Assembly (NCBI GenBank): GCA_026724425.1
Contig: JAIUCV010000649.1
Location: forward strand, 372,001 to 436,000
DNA from: Erythrophleum ivorense
Taxonomy: Eukaryota > Streptophyta > Magnoliopsida > Fabales > Fabaceae
Length of the DNA: 64,000 nt
Reading direction: 5' to 3'
The number at the start of each line of letters is the position of its first letter. Within the stretch, counting starts at the first letter, position 1. The notes below the pieces were generated by a model that was not told the DNA's origin, ran no database searches, and worked only from the letters and a program-made list of their open reading frames with translations. The position numbers and the translations under genes were made by a program. Positions 10,826 to 24,796 of this stretch are shown here, one piece after another.

Positions 10826-13676
10826 TGTAATATTCTATATTTTGTGAAGTAATATAGTCTTTAAAGAATGAAAAGAAATAGTTAAAAAGAGATTTATAAG
10901 GAAAAAAGAATTAGATAGGACTAAAAGAGTCGATTTTTCCTAATTAAGAAAAAAATCAAAGATTTAGAAAAATATAAGAATTGACTTGAAAAATGAATTT
11001 CACTTATTATAATCTTATAAAATAAGATTAGTAGATTAGCTAAATGAGGTTTGTTTAGTTAAATCCCTAATGGTGTGTAAATTGAGATCCCTGGTAATAA
11101 TAATTTTGATCAAATTTTTTCAAACTATTTTAAATCCTTGTAAAGCAATTATTTTTAATGAAAAATAGAGTCCAAATTTTGGTACGGAGCTATTGGTTTC
11201 TAAGAAAACTAAAAAATGAGTTCAAATGAAGGAATTAAAATATAAGGACAAAATTGATATTTTGGAAATTGTTAAAACCTCCATGCTCTCTCTTATGGTG
11301 ATTTTGGTTTCTCAAAAGGGAGTAGCTCCTAAGACGTCCATGGTGGCATGAAAGAGGGAGCAAAGAGAAGGGAGAGAAAGGCAAAATAGGTAAGGAAATA
11401 TGATAAATTTTGCTATGCCATAGTTATGAAACTTCTACTCTTTATGCTCTCTCTTATAGTGATTTTGGTTTCTCAAAAGTGTAAATTTTATAGCTATTCC
11501 TTTGAGTGAAGGAGCTCATTTGAATAAGCCAATTACACTAAAGGAACTTGTATTAAGAAAGTATTAAGATAAGGTGTGATTTTGCTATGAAAAAATTGTA
11601 TTCTTTGGGATTTCAATCCTTCATGGGTTTAGCTAAGAGAGAGAGAAAGAGAGGGAAGAAGGCATGAGCTCGAGGAAAGCTGGATGAAATCAATGGTTTA
11701 AAAGAGTAAGGATTAAGAATATGCAAAAAAATCTATCTAGGAAGCCATAGAATGCAAGATATCTTCATCTAGGATCCAAGATGAGCCATAAAAGTTTTAA
11801 AAACCTAAGAGGATTATTTGATCTCTATAATATCATAATCAAATTAGAAATAAATTATGGATATCCTAGAGACCTCAATTCCCTTCTTAAATCACCAAAA
11901 TATCAAGAATGGATAAAAGAAGGTGGTGTCTTAGCTAAGGGGAGAAAATGGCACTGGGAAATTAATCTAGTCTCATGGTTTAAAATGCTAGATAAACCAT
12001 TGGTTCAAGAAAAAGAATGAGATTTGATGATATTGAGATTATAGTTCCATTAAAACCCTAACTTGCCTTAAGGATGGAATAAGTAATATGGTTAAGCTTT
12101 TGGACTTATTTTGGTCAAAAAAAGTAAGTAAGATGAAATAGATGAATAGTCAAATTACTACATGATATGTAACAAATGGGATAAGTCAATTGAGACACTT
12201 AAAGTAACGTAATTCATATTTTAAGTTTTGATATGTACATGTATTGCTAGAATGAGATTGGATACGTCTTAATTGGTTGTTTTAAGTGTATGTTGATTTG
12301 CTTGGGTCTTTGGTAACTTGTGTGTATTGTTTGCAATTGGTTGGATTATTGATTATTTGAGTAAACTATGCAATTGCATGAGACCTACTTGGATTTATGA
12401 GAGGGTGGCTCTTTGTTGGGTGAGTCTAAGGAAGTGAAAATGGATTTGATCTACTTTAGGCCAAAAGTCTCTTAAGGGAATAAATTTGTTATTGTTTGAG
12501 CTAAGAAAATCTTAGAGCATGGATTTGCTCTCTTGTGTATATATTGGTTATAATTGCTTGACATTCATACTTGCTTCTATGTGTTTGATTGAACCATATG
12601 TATATTTGAATGTTGGTTTAGCTAGTGGGATTTCTTGAATCTCATATTTCCCTATCTCCACTAACCATGGTCAGTGGTATGCAAAGTAAAGACAAAGAAG
12701 AGAAAAATATCTGGAAAGGTCTACTATGTCAAGAAATTTGGCCTAGGATATGAGATTGTATATATAACCATGTAAACATATATTTTGATGTAATGTAATG
12801 CACACATGTGTAAAAGTGTTAGACTAGAATTTTTTGACCTATAGTTGTATATATGAGATATTGGAACATGATTTAGCATATAAATATCTATATGGTTTAC
12901 ACGTATACCCTCATGTGGAATAGTGATTTTTTTATATGCAAGGCAAATTTTATGTAATTAATCATTGATAGTTGATGTATGTATGAATTGAAATTTGCTT
13001 ATAGCAAGAAATGACATTTTAGAGCTCATTTGATATATTTTGGAACTTAATTTTTAACTATTTGAGTCATAAAATGTCCCTTTCCCTTGACTACCTTAAT
13101 GATAGAATTTAAAGCTAAAATTTAGTAAGTATTTAAAAGATATTTAGAGCTTTCTACAAAGCTAAAGTTTATAATTTTTGAAACTTTGTAGAATATTTGG
13201 CAAATTTCTATAGTTGGCCCCCAAAAAAGCTATAATGGCACTAGTAGTGCTCATATTGTGCAAATTTGGTTTTCATATTCTTTGAGGGACCAAATAGATT
13301 CATTTTAACTAAAAGTTTTTAAACTAGATAGTTCATATCTCAAGCTTTAAAATGACATCTAATTTGTCTCAATTAGAGTTATGTAACTCAAGTTATGAAT
13401 TTTTGAAAATTGAACTTTATTATATACTTTATTGCTTAACTGAGTAAATGGCTTCCTTTAAATAAATGATATATATCTACATGTTAATTTGGATGAAATT
13501 AAACACTTGAACATGAATTTGTGAGATGAAATGATGAGAATTCATGTTTGAACATTATGGGTCCATTTGATGTAAATAGTATTGAATTTCTACTAGTAAA
13601 AAGTTTGTTATGATTACTTTTATTCCAAATGGATACCTAATAGTACTAAATGAATAAGATATAGTATGGTGTAACA
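10826..13676 (+). mobile_element. Long LTR-like element E1 (probable solo LTR)
   Basis: It begins TGTAATATTC and ends GGTGTAACA, fitting the family termini TGTAAYACC...GGTGTTACA. The flanks are GTTGG (10821-10825) and ATTGG (13677-13681), a target duplication matching at 4 of 5 bases. Length is 2851 bp. Internally it shares with the other members an AT-rich first 500 bp, a GA-rich segment, degenerate repeats of the form GTGAGGC...AAAAGTC near 12.4-12.5 kb, and the landmark TTCTTGAATCTCA near 12.63 kb. No protein domain is present; the 79-codon frame at 11781 looks like chance. Confidence 0.7.
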
Positions 13677-15956
13677 ATTGGCATCATACAAGTAGAGGAG
13701 TAAATGGCATGACAACTCACAAATAACATATAACTCATGCATTTGATGGCAATAAGAATAATAATAATTACATATTAATCACCATGCATATAAGCCATCA
13801 TAGAGTTTCTCATAATCATATATCTCAACATGCTAAGGCCTGAATCATAATCGTTAGAGTGTCTATAATAAGTATAAAGAAACCCATGGTAAAAACATGC
13901 TATCTAGAGGGTCCTTTAAAGTGGATGCACATCGCATGTAAGAGAAAATAAGGTTTCTTGATCCATCTCTGAAGAGAAGTAAATCCATATCTATAGAGAA
14001 GCTGATTTATAGATCATCCTTGAAGAATCATCTTTCTTAGATACTAACATCATCTAAAATTTAAATATCATAAATATGCCCAAATAGAATTATGATGTTG
14101 TGAATTCATAATTCTGTTATTAAGAGAATGTTTCATTTAGATAGCTAAATTCATTAGAATATGCATATAAATACATGTATGTCAGCATAGTTATCATTAT
14201 CATATATATCATAATATCTATCAACATAGGGGTTATTATAGAATCCATGAGTCATAGGCACTCCTAATTTTTCATTGGAAACCATTCCTCTTAAAATGTC
14301 TTTCAATGTTTTTAATGCATTATTAGTCCATAGTCTATGTCTAATAGTCTGAAGCATAGGTCATCCATACACGAGGTATAGCTAAGGGTTTACTCTTTTG
14401 TGTATAGAAATACTACCACACAAGGACATATGGTCATCTATATATAGGCATCATTCAAGGTTTTGTCCTCCATGTATAAGAATTATAGTTCATAAGGAAG
14501 TAGGGTCATCCATACATAGGTAGCATTTATATGGAAATCATTTATGCATGGGGTCCAATCACATAGTCTAGTATAGGAGACTAGTCATGTAAATTCTAGT
14601 TTATTGATGTTTGTCATACCAAAACAAGGAATGTACATAATCTCATGCCACATTCCTATTATAACAACAATTATTCATAATAATACTTTTGGTAGCGAAA
14701 TTTACAATTATTAAAACATCATTTCCTCTAATTGTGCCCAAATAATTATTTTCATCATAGATTTTTTCAAATTTATGCTAAATAGGTTTTTTAAATTTAG
14801 AATATCACTAAAAGTAACTCAAATTTTGAATATTGCCTTATACATACAAATTCACAATTTTGGCACATATTAGACATCAAATTTTGAAAAATCATATCTT
14901 GGACTACCAAACTCCGATTCACACAAAGTAGGTGTTTATGAAAATTTTAGGATGTGAACTATAGGTTGTAAAAAATTCAAATGCAAATGAATCCATTTGA
15001 CCTACTAAAATTCATAGAGATCAAAGGTTGCTACAATAAAAGACCATAGCCAGATCCTGAACGTTAAAAATGCATATCTTTGGCTACACAACTCTTATCT
15101 ATGTAAACTCGATTATGTCTATTAAATTTGATGAGATATTAGAGTTCATTGGCCCTTTTAAATATATGAAATATTAGAATTGACTAAATGCACAGTACAC
15201 AAGGATTAATCTGTATAATTTAGCCAATTTTAAAAATTCATAAAATATTCTATAGTGCTCTAAAAGTTTCATTCTTTGACTCTATAAAAAGTTTTTAATG
15301 AGCTCTAAATGCTTGCCAAATTTTAACCTAAAATTCATTCATTTGGTCTGATTTTGGTTTAGATGCATATTATGGCTTAAAAAGTGATATGTTAGGTTCC
15401 AAATGATCCATTTTGAGCTATATCATAGCATGTTTTCATTTGAGCAGGTTTAAAATGGAAAATGCAACATACACGATTCATCTAACATGTCCCAAAAGCC
15501 ATGCAACTCAAAATCACACTCTCACATGCCATTATACATATGCAAAATCAAGAACTCAAATGTCATATTACATAATATCACATATTTACATCCAACAATA
15601 ATTTATACATTATTATCTCATGCTTTTGGGTGTGTGGGAATGATCACATCTCACAACTTGCCATACATGCTAGAAAATACACTAAAACTTAAATTATTGT
15701 CAAAGTGGTTCTTCTTAAGCTCTTTATTCACTTTCCTTGCTTCCTTGAGAATTACTTAGACATGATTAGGAAAAATATAAGAAGGAATGAGATTCAAAGA
15801 ATCCCAATAACTCATTCATCATTCAAACATACATATATGACATACTCAAGGTTAAAGGAAGCAAGCATGCATGTTACACAACCAAGTATCATTCATTTTC
15901 ATGCATTAAAGATCCCATGGCTCCATAAAGAGTAAATACAAGTTCTAGGGACTTTT

Positions 15957-18900
15957 TCGTAACATCTTATAATTTATAAATTCAAAGAAATTTCTAAAGG
16001 GTGGAATGAATTGCTTATAAGGGGTCATAGGCCTAGTTAAAGCTAGTAAGAACTACGAGAAATCAAAATTAAAACTATTTGGTTAATAAATGAAAGCCCT
16101 AGAGTAAAGTGAATTGAGGTTAATTGAGATTAGAATGTTAATTAGAATATCTAAAAATATAGTTTAGGGTCTCAAGATAGCCCAAAATCAAAGCCAAAAT
16201 GGCATAATAGAAGAATCGAAATGCAATGGCAAAATTATAATTTTAGGAAACTTTTAAAAAACTCAAAAAGGGATCCTTAAATAGGAAAATTGAGTTTCCT
16301 AAAGTTCTTAGAGGTTCTAAAAACCATAGAAACTCTTGAAATTATTAAAAACCTCTCTAATATGCGATTTTGGTCATCGATTGACCAAAATTTTTACTAG
16401 ATGATTCAATAAGGTTTTAAATCTAATTGGAGTGAAACCAAGGAAATTTTATGAATTAGAGGACCTAAATTTTATAATGGAAAAGATGGCTATAAAAAAT
16501 GACTTAAAATAAGCTCAAACAGGATAATCAAAATGTATTGGTAAACGTATAATTATAAAAAATGATAAAATATCTTCACCAACCTTTATTTATGACTAAG
16601 CCACATCCCTATCTCCTTCAAACTAACTTGGAGACCCCTGAATTTAGTGGCTATGGTGTTTAAGAGGGAGGAGGAGAGAGCAAAGAAAAAAAGCTAAAAG
16701 GGGAAGACAATATGCCAAATCTTATTCTATGGTAGTTGGAAACTTTGCTCTACTCATTTTGATCTTTCTAATAGTGGTTTTAGTTTTTTGAAAGGATGAT
16801 TTTAATGGCTAACCTCTTTAGAAAAAGTGATGGTTTGAAACAAGCAACCATACCACAAGAATCACCATTTAGCAAAGTATGGTATAAGCCATGAGATTGT
16901 CATTTCTTTGGTCTTCTTTTTCTTTCATAATTCTCCCTTGGAGAGAGAGAGTGAGAAGGAAGTTTTTGTTTGATAAAAACTTGAGAGAAATAAGGGTTTT
17001 GAAGTATAGAGAATTAGAATATGTAATTAGAATCAAGAAAGAAGCATTAGTAAACAAAATAAAGAAATTAGGGTTTTGATTGCACTTAAAGATTTATGAA
17101 GATTTTTAATGATGATTTAACATATGTAAGAGGATATTTGAGTCTATAAGAGACCTAGGAAGTTTCATGGATGCCAAATTCCCTAACAAAGCAAGTAAAG
17201 CTCCATGAGTGCTATATTATGTAGGTGTCTCAGCCAAGGTGGGATTCATATATCTAAGGAGAGTTTTCTTTAATTCTAAGGTTATGAATGGTCTAGATAT
17301 GAATAATAAATATCAAAGGAACTATTTGTTTGAATTTAGAAACCATATTTTGAAAGTTGAAAGTTTAAGGTTCCTTTAGGTATAAAGAAGCAACTTGATA
17401 TTTAACTCCTTCAATTGAGTTGGAGATGACTCTAATGAGTTTAAATGGAGTCATGTGGCTTAAATTGAGTGAGAAATTAGAGCCAAGATGATGAATTATA
17501 TGGGTTGTTTCATTATTCCCTTGTATGAAACCATAACCATGTCATAAGCTACAATAGGTTTATGTAGAGTTTATATGAAATTAGAATTGGTTCTAATGAT
17601 ATATTTGTGTCTTAGTTGATATATCTAGGCCAAACAAGTCAAGTTCCTCTTAGGTGTGTGTTTGTGTGTGAGGATGAGAAGGGGAAGTAAAGTGTGTGTG
17701 TTTGTGTGTGAGGATGAGAAGGGGAAGTAAAGTTCAAGGAAGAAAGTTGCGCTTCCTGATTCAATGTAGCTGTCCATTCTTTCTTGTATGCATTTCTTGG
17801 TTGTTTGATTGTCATTGAATGTTTGTATGTGTATTTGAATCATGAGACATGCCTATAGCTATTGGTTTGATGTTATAGTACCATTATATTTCTTGAATTT
17901 CATTTGAATTATGAAATTGCTTTTTATAAGTGAGGCTGTGCCAAAGGTCCCTTGGATTGGATAAGGTGAAGCCAAAAGTCCCTAAGAATGGGTAAAACAA
18001 GGACAAAAATCTCAAGAATGAATGAAACTAAGTCAAAAGTCTTTAGAAAGTGAGCGAGGCTAATCTAAAAGCCCTAAATAATAGAGTGAGGCTAGACCAA
18101 AAGTCCTTATAACTTGGTTTTGATCTTGACATGTCTATGTGATATTGAAAACATGATTTTTTTTGTTCTTGAAAGTGTATGATGCATACTTTTTTTTTTG
18201 ACATGATTATATGCCATGTATGCTTATTTGAAAGGGTGAAGAGCTATTGGGATTCTTTAAATCTCACTCTTCCCTATTTTTTATCTACTATTATCTAGTC
18301 CTAATGAAGCAAAAATGGAGGCCAATGAGTGTAATTTTCATTACTTTGACAATAGGATAGTTTTGATGTAATTTGATATCAAAGTATGTATGTATAAGTT
18401 ATGTATGAGATATAAACCCTTAAGCATATATAAAAGCATGTAAATATGTTTTATGAACTAAATTTGGAGCTAAATGAATAAGAATATATGATTTTGACAT
18501 TTTAGAACTTTGTCATGCATATGTATATGAATAAGAAGAATGGAATTTGAGTTCCATGACAATTTGGACCTATTTTGATGGTTTTATATGCTTTGTTTAA
18601 GTTTTTTGATATGCTCAAATGGTCATGGTTCATGTAGAAAGCTGTTTGGTACCATTTGATGTCATTTTGACTCTATTTTTTACCATATTCTTGCCTTAAA
18701 CCAAAACTAGACCAAATGGAGAAATTTGGTCATGAAATTTAACAAAAATATAGATCTCATCTAATTCATAGAGTGAAAGAACACTATTTTTAGAGCTTTA
18801 AAAAATTTATTATGATTTTTTAAAATTGACCAAATTATGTAGAAAATTGTTATTGTTACTATACATATGATTAGTCTAATTTTTGGTGTCATTTATAGGC

Positions 18901-19484
18901 TAATTAAGTATAATGCTTATGAATTTTTACAAAAATATATTTAACATCATGAGCTTTCCATAGCTACTAAGAGCACCCAATTTGGAGCTCTGTAGAGTGA
19001 GATTTGAATTTTTGAATTTTTTGGTTTGCTACAGAATGTGTCTTAAAGTCGGTTACTGTTCCATTAGAATTTCATGAGGCAAATGATATTGTTTTAGTCT
19101 AAAATTTTTATGGTAGTTAGAGAACATTCTAACCCTTCTAGAAAGTCCTAATTTGCATGATTTGGAATTTTCTAGAATTAGTTATGAATTTTCAAAATTC
19201 ATATCAAAATATAGAACATGTCAAAAATGCAAATGTGATGTTCACTTTAAGATGTATGCCTTTGACCCAAAGTTTAAGCTTCAAAGTGTGATGTTTCTAG
19301 TTGAATAAGTATGTTATGGATGAAAAATGGCTTTGGTAAACTCATTTGGTCCATTTAACCAAAGATTAATTAATTTGGCTTTTGATAATGGTTATTTCCG
19401 TTGCTAAAAATGTTAATTTCATGAAAATGGATATTTTATGCCAATTGTGATATATATTAAGTATAATCTTAATATGGTATTACA
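15957..19484 (+). mobile_element. Long LTR-like element E2, nested in E6
   Basis: 3528 bp. It ends GGTATTACA and starts with a slightly damaged TGTAACATC (an extra C after the first T). CTTTT at 15952-15956 is repeated at 19485-19489. Removing the element restores GGGACTTTTAGTTTAGCC, which matches the repeated phrase of the host element and confirms both borders. It contains a 40-bp tandem duplication (17653-17732) and a run of degenerate GAGGCTA...AAAAGTC repeats (17.93-18.11 kb). No coding domains. Confidence 0.85.
17653..17732. repeat. Two tandem copies of a 40-bp unit
   Basis: Units at 17653-17692 and 17693-17732 are nearly identical, each with TTTGTGTGTGAGGATGAGAA. Confidence 0.9.
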
Positions 19485-20040
19485 CTTTTAGTTTAGCCTT
19501 ACCTAATAATTAATGACTTTTTGTTTATTTTCATCCTCTTTTAAGGACTTTTGACTTAGCCTCACTCACATTTGAGACTTTTAGCTTAGTCTCACCCATA
19601 TTTAAGGACTTTTGGTCTCATCTTACCTATTTCAAGGGACTTTTAGTACAATATCACCTATTCAAAAGCCAAACTATTTCCAAATACAATCAAATATCAT
19701 GTAATTGCATAAAATCATCAATCAATCAATAACATACATAATTGGCACATAAAACATACAAGCAACTTTAAGACAAGAAATCCATTTAATTTTGGCACAA
19801 TCTCACCCATTGTTCCTTGGCTTGGTCTCTTGGCCTCCCACTCACACTTGAGTGGAATCTCACTTGCTTGGCCTAAACACACCAAATGATATACAAAATT
19901 ATTAATGAAAACATGTTTATACCTATTTAAGCCTCATACAAGTTAACTAGCAATTTAGGCTTTTATATGGTTCAATTAAGTGGCATAATGAAGCAACTCT
20001 TCTAAATCAATATCTTGGCTCCAAAATCTCATCCAATATG

Positions 20041-22905
20041 TGTAACAACCAAGAAAAGAAAAGAAAAGAAAAAAAGAAGAAGAGAAAAGCTGAAAATTTT
20101 CAAAGGGCTGAAAATTTTCTAAGTCTGCTAGCTACAGCCTGGGTTATAGCGAATGTACCTGTTCGCTATAGCGAGAAATGGTCTAGCTATAGCGAGAATG
20201 CTTCTAGCTATAGCAAGTTCGGGCACCCCATACAAAAACCAGGGAGTTGCTCGCCGTAGCACACGCTATAGCGAAGGTAGAGGTCTGGGACTTATTCTAG
20301 CTCGCCGTAGCGAGGGTTATGGCTCGCTATAGCGAGGGTTAGTCCGGAAAAGCGTGAAAATAGAGAATTTGACTTTTAAAAGCCTCCCAATCTCTCCTTT
20401 CTTCTTCTAACCGACTCAAGCTCACTCTAAGAGAGAGAGAAGGGCGAAAGAGAGAGAGAGAAGCCTAAAGAAGCAAGGAAGAGTAAGAGAAAGATTTACA
20501 TGGTTTCTCTCCTTAGAATGTTGTTCTTTTCCCCTTGCCATCTCCCCCTATGGTTTTGGTTGTGGAAGTAGTTAGGTCTTGAGCTTGGTTCAGAAGAGGG
20601 AGAGTGGAAAACCACTCTTGAGGGAGGTTAGAAGTCATATAGTCCCCTTTTCTTGATTTCCTCTATTGAAGCTTGAGAGAAGAGAAAGAATAGTTAGTAA
20701 ATTCTAGTGAGAGAAAGAACCCTAACTTGACATACTTAGTAGGGTTGTTAGAAAGAGATCCCTAGCTTATGAATCAAGTGTTAAGGAAATAATTCCATGC
20801 TTCTTGTGTGGTTAGGCTCCAGAGAAGCACTCCCATCTAAAGTTGATTGTGAAAACCACAAGGGAGGAGACAAGTTGAAAGGAAAAGTTGTAAATAGCCA
20901 ATAAGGTAGCTCTCTCCACCTTCTTTCATGCATAATTGTGTGCTTACATTGTTTTACTTGTGTGTATGTATGCTTTGAGCTATGAGAAGTATGTTAGCAT
21001 GATGATGCCTTATGTGTTTTAATGATGTTTTATGTGATTTCTTGGGTTTGCTTGAGTATGGAAAAGCCAATAACCCTTTAGCCATGGTGAGGATGAGCCA
21101 AAACCCTCAAGTTGGTTGAGACAAAGTAAAAAGTCTCCCAAAAGCGAGGTTGACTCCCAAAGAGTAAGGGTTGAGTCTAAGAACCTCTTAAGTATGGGTG
21201 AGGCAAGTCCAAAATCCACAAGTGAGTGGGTGAGGCGAATCCATGTACTTGACAAACTTTCATATGTTATGTATGGCCTACTCACATGTTGAGAATGTTT
21301 TTCTTTTATGCATGGCCAGTTTAAATGTTGCAAATGCTTTTATTATGATTTTATATGCTAACATGCCATACATGCATGGTGAGACTTGTTTGCATGCTTT
21401 GTGTGTATGATTGAATGAGAGATAAGCTATTGAGATTCTTTGAATCTCACTCCCCCTCTCCACCATCCAAACATGCTAGGTGGACCAAGTGAGGCTAGAG
21501 ATGGGAGCCACCAAGCTTGAAGTTAGGGAGATTAATGAAGAATTGTAAAAGAGCTTCTTGTAATTATGTGGTACTTAAGACAAGGGATGTAAATTGATGA
21601 TGTACATGATGTAGTATCTATGAATGTTCGTAAACCAATGTATTTATTATGTATATATGAGAATGAGACCTATTTTGAATGAAAAAGCAAGTTTTGATTA
21701 TGAAAAGTATAATGTTAGTATAGGCCACATGAGTGTATAAGTGGGTATGGGATAGTGAGTTTCTCCAATCTGGGTTGTTAGACACTGGAGCCATGATTGA
21801 TTGCCCATATAGATGCTTTCTCATGTGTTCAAAGAGTCCTAAAGGTAGAAGAACTAAGATTGGACCCCATGAGCCCCTTTGTGACCAAGAGAGTGACCCT
21901 TTTGCACATGATGTCAAGAGTTGACCAAATGACCTCTTCTTGCTTTGGAATTTGACATGTGACTAGATCTTATTTAGAGCTTTTTGAGAAGCTAAAGATC
22001 GAGTCATTTGGAGCTCTATAGCATTTTCTACGATTTTTCAAAGTTGGCATCAGAAATTCGGGTTTCAGAAAACACTGTTCATTTGGACAGTTTAGAAACC
22101 GTGTCATCCGAGGGGCAAACGTAGTCCAATGGCCACGAAATTTTATACACAAAAACTAGATAGTCACAGTGACTTGTAGGAACTGGAAGCACCTCATTTA
22201 GAGGTCTAGAGAGGAAGATAAGCAATTTCGAAGTTCCAGCCCAGAATCAGTCATCCTACCAGACCCGAGGTATTGTTTCATTGTTTTCCGGGAGTTTGGT
22301 TTGATTAATTGATCTAGAGATATTTTTTCTCTATATTTAACATCCACATATTTCCATAGTGATATCATTTACATGCAGTGGATTTTTGTGGAATTAGTTA
22401 GACATTTTGGAAGTTCATATCAGTAAACTGTGACAGTAGCAGAACCCCTCTGACCAGTGGATGATTTTGGATGTCAAACGCTTTGTGTATGAGATTTTAA
22501 GACTTCTACATATTTTTAGCATGAAGTAGACGTCTTAAGCGTTCTATAATTACTGAGATCACATGCTTTTGATTTTTCTATATTTAGTTCTGAATTTTCA
22601 AACTCAGCCCAGAAATGAAGCCAAATCTGTTGAAAACGAAATTGCATGTCTCATATCCCTTTTTGCTTTCCATGGCTTTAAAGCATATTTTTGGAATTGG
22701 AATGAGTTTAAATAGTGCAATTAAACATGAGGAGGCATAGAAAGAGCTCACCCGATCCATGTGACACTAAAGTGAATGTCTACCCATGCATGAAGCCATA
22801 GAAAAAGAATATGAACCTAGAGAAAATGATCTCCCTTTTATCCTTCCCAGATGTATATGAGCATGTAAGGCATGATGGGTATGAGTTAGAAAAGAAGGTG
22901 TTACA
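20041..22905 (+). mobile_element. Long LTR-like element E3, nested in E6
   Basis: 2865 bp, starting TGTAACAACC and ending GGTGTTACA. ATATG at 20036-20040 is repeated at 22906-22910, a perfect 5-bp target duplication. A TATA-like TTTTAAAAG lies near 20.37 kb, followed by a GA-rich leader. Degenerate repeats of about 38 bp occur at 21.06-21.25 kb, and the family landmark GATTCTTTGAATCTCAC near 21.44 kb. The first 300 bp carry a striking cluster of palindromes described separately. There is no second LTR and no coding domain, so a solo LTR of a long-LTR retrotransposon is the simplest reading. Confidence 0.88.
20131..20336. repeat. Cluster of CTCGCTATAGCGAG-type palindromes
   Basis: About nine versions of one short palindrome occur in roughly 205 bp. 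Examples: TTCGCTATAGCGAG at 20162, CTAGCTATAGCGAG at 20183, CTAGCTATAGCAAG at 20204, CGCTATAGCG at 20264, CTCGCCGTAGCGAG at 20301, and a perfect CTCGCTATAGCGAG at 20323-20336. Spacing is irregular, 20-40 bp. It lies just upstream of the TATA-like site of E3. Confidence 0.9.
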
Positions 22906-24338
22906 ATATGTGTTATATGACTCAATTAAAACTTATTGAGCCATTATATACTTAATTTAAGGAGCTAAGCACCGAGTTGCTTCTTTATGCATAATGGAAC
23001 CCTAAATTTTTATCTTTAAAATAAGGCTTTTAAATTCAAACTAATGGTTCCTTTAGTGTTTATAATTCATATTTAGATCATTTATAATTTTAGAATCAAA
23101 GAAAATTTTGCCTAGGTACCATAAATGAGTCTTGGCTGAGACTAATTTCAAGAATGACCTCTATGCTGTTTTGCTCATTTCTCTTAGGGAATCGACACCT
23201 ATGAAGCTTCCTTAGCCTCTTCTCAACTCAATTATACTTTTACATAGTGTGAAATATCATTTTAAGGTTTCATACTCCCTGAGGAGCAATCAAAACCCTA
23301 ACTTCCATATCTTATAATCTATATGTTCCTAGTTGTTTTCTTTGATTCCATCTTAATCTCCATGCTCCAAAACCCCTAAAATACCATGTTTAGGTCAGAA
23401 TTAATCTTCCCTTAAAACCTCCTTATGTTGGCTAAACAAGAGAAGACATGGGAGAATAAGGAAGAGCAAGCTTCATGCATGGAAACATACCATGTTTCAA
23501 TCTTTAGCAAATGGAGATTTTTATGGTGGAGTTAGTTACTTTAGACACTTTCTTTCCCTCAAGTGGTCAGCCATCAAATTCATCTTTTCAAGAAGCCAAG
23601 ACCACCATTAGAAAGACCAAGAAGAAGAGAGCAAGATTTCTAATTAAAAGAACATGAAATTTTGTAAATTTCCATACCTTAGCCTTTCTTTCCCTTCCTT
23701 CTCCCTTCTCTTTGAGCAACTTTGAAAGCTGGTTTAAAGATGTTCTAGGTCAATTATGGGGCTAGGGAGACATGGATGGACATATATAAAAGGAAAAGGA
23801 AGGTTTGAAAATAATTACAAAAATTTTTATTATGCCTATCCATTTCCATTCCTCTATTTGAGCTCATTTTGAATATTTTTTTAGAACTGTCTTTTTCATC
23901 ATAAAATTTAGATTCTCTAATTTATTAAAAATATTTTGCTTCAAATTCATCGGATTTAGAGCAATCCAAATAGATCCAATTAAAGTTTAGGTCAACTAAT
24001 GACCTAAATTGCATATTGGGAGGGTTTTAACCATATCAATGATTTTTATAATTTTCTAGGCCTCTAAAAACCCTAATAAGCTCAATTTTATTATTTAAAA
24101 CTCCATCCTTTAAGTTTCTCAAAAGTTGCTCAAAATTATGATTTTGTCACTATGTTTTCAGTTCATTTTGTCTTAGTCACTTTGGCTTTAGTTTTAAGTT
24201 ATTCTTAGTTTTCTGACTATATTTTTAGATGCTCTAATTAGCATTCTATCCTCAATTGGCCTCAATTTACTTTGCTTTATGGTCCTCTTATATTATATCA
24301 TCAGTTTTAGTTTAGTTTCTAAGAAATCATATATTACA

Positions 24339-24796
24339 ATGTTTAACCAGTTCCAAGGAATGAATGAAGCAGCTAATCATAGATAAAAGAATTACAATTT
24401 TAAAGGCTTGAATGGGGATCCACAGTATCCCATAAACCCTAATTTACATATCCATTAGGTATCAAAATGAATAAAAGAACATTTTTAAATTTACAAAGAT
24501 TTACATTTTCCCATAAACAACAGTTGTGATGCCACCAGACAATAATTTTTTCATGTGGATAGAGGAATTAGGCACCGTGGCACTAAGTCATCTTCCTTCT
24601 CTAGAAGTTCAAAAATTTGCAATTCATTTAGCCTATTTTTTCATTTTGATCCCAACAATCCTCACTAAGCATTCCATCATATAATAGCAAAACACCCATT
24701 AAAACCAAGAACAACAATTTAAATCAAGAATTGCTAGGAAACTATTTTAGAGAGAGAAAGTGGTAGAGAGGGAGCATAGAGCTTCTTGTTCCAAAA
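24339..24796. other. Short non-coding gap between elements
   Basis: 458 bp; nothing recognisable apart from poly-A and GA-rich stretches. Confidence 0.4.

Larger units (their letters stand above)
14588..24338 (-). mobile_element. Long LTR-like element E6, reverse orientation, split by two insertions
   Basis: The three pieces 14588-15956, 19490-20040 and 22911-24338 read as one reverse-complement member of the family. Examples are GATTCAAAGAATCCCAAT near 15.79 kb, mirroring the plus-strand landmark near 18.25 kb, and CTTGGCTGAGACTAA near 23.13 kb, mirroring 41.23 kb. Removing the two nested elements leaves about 3350 bp, the usual length for the family. Its right end ATATATTACA fits the expected terminus. 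The left end near 14588 is less certain: it looks like a terminus with a small deletion, and I cannot show a clean target duplication. Confidence 0.55.

Noticed and set aside
11781..12020. 79-codon open frame in E1
   Set aside because: Not conserved at the same place in the other members of the element family and no recognisable domain.
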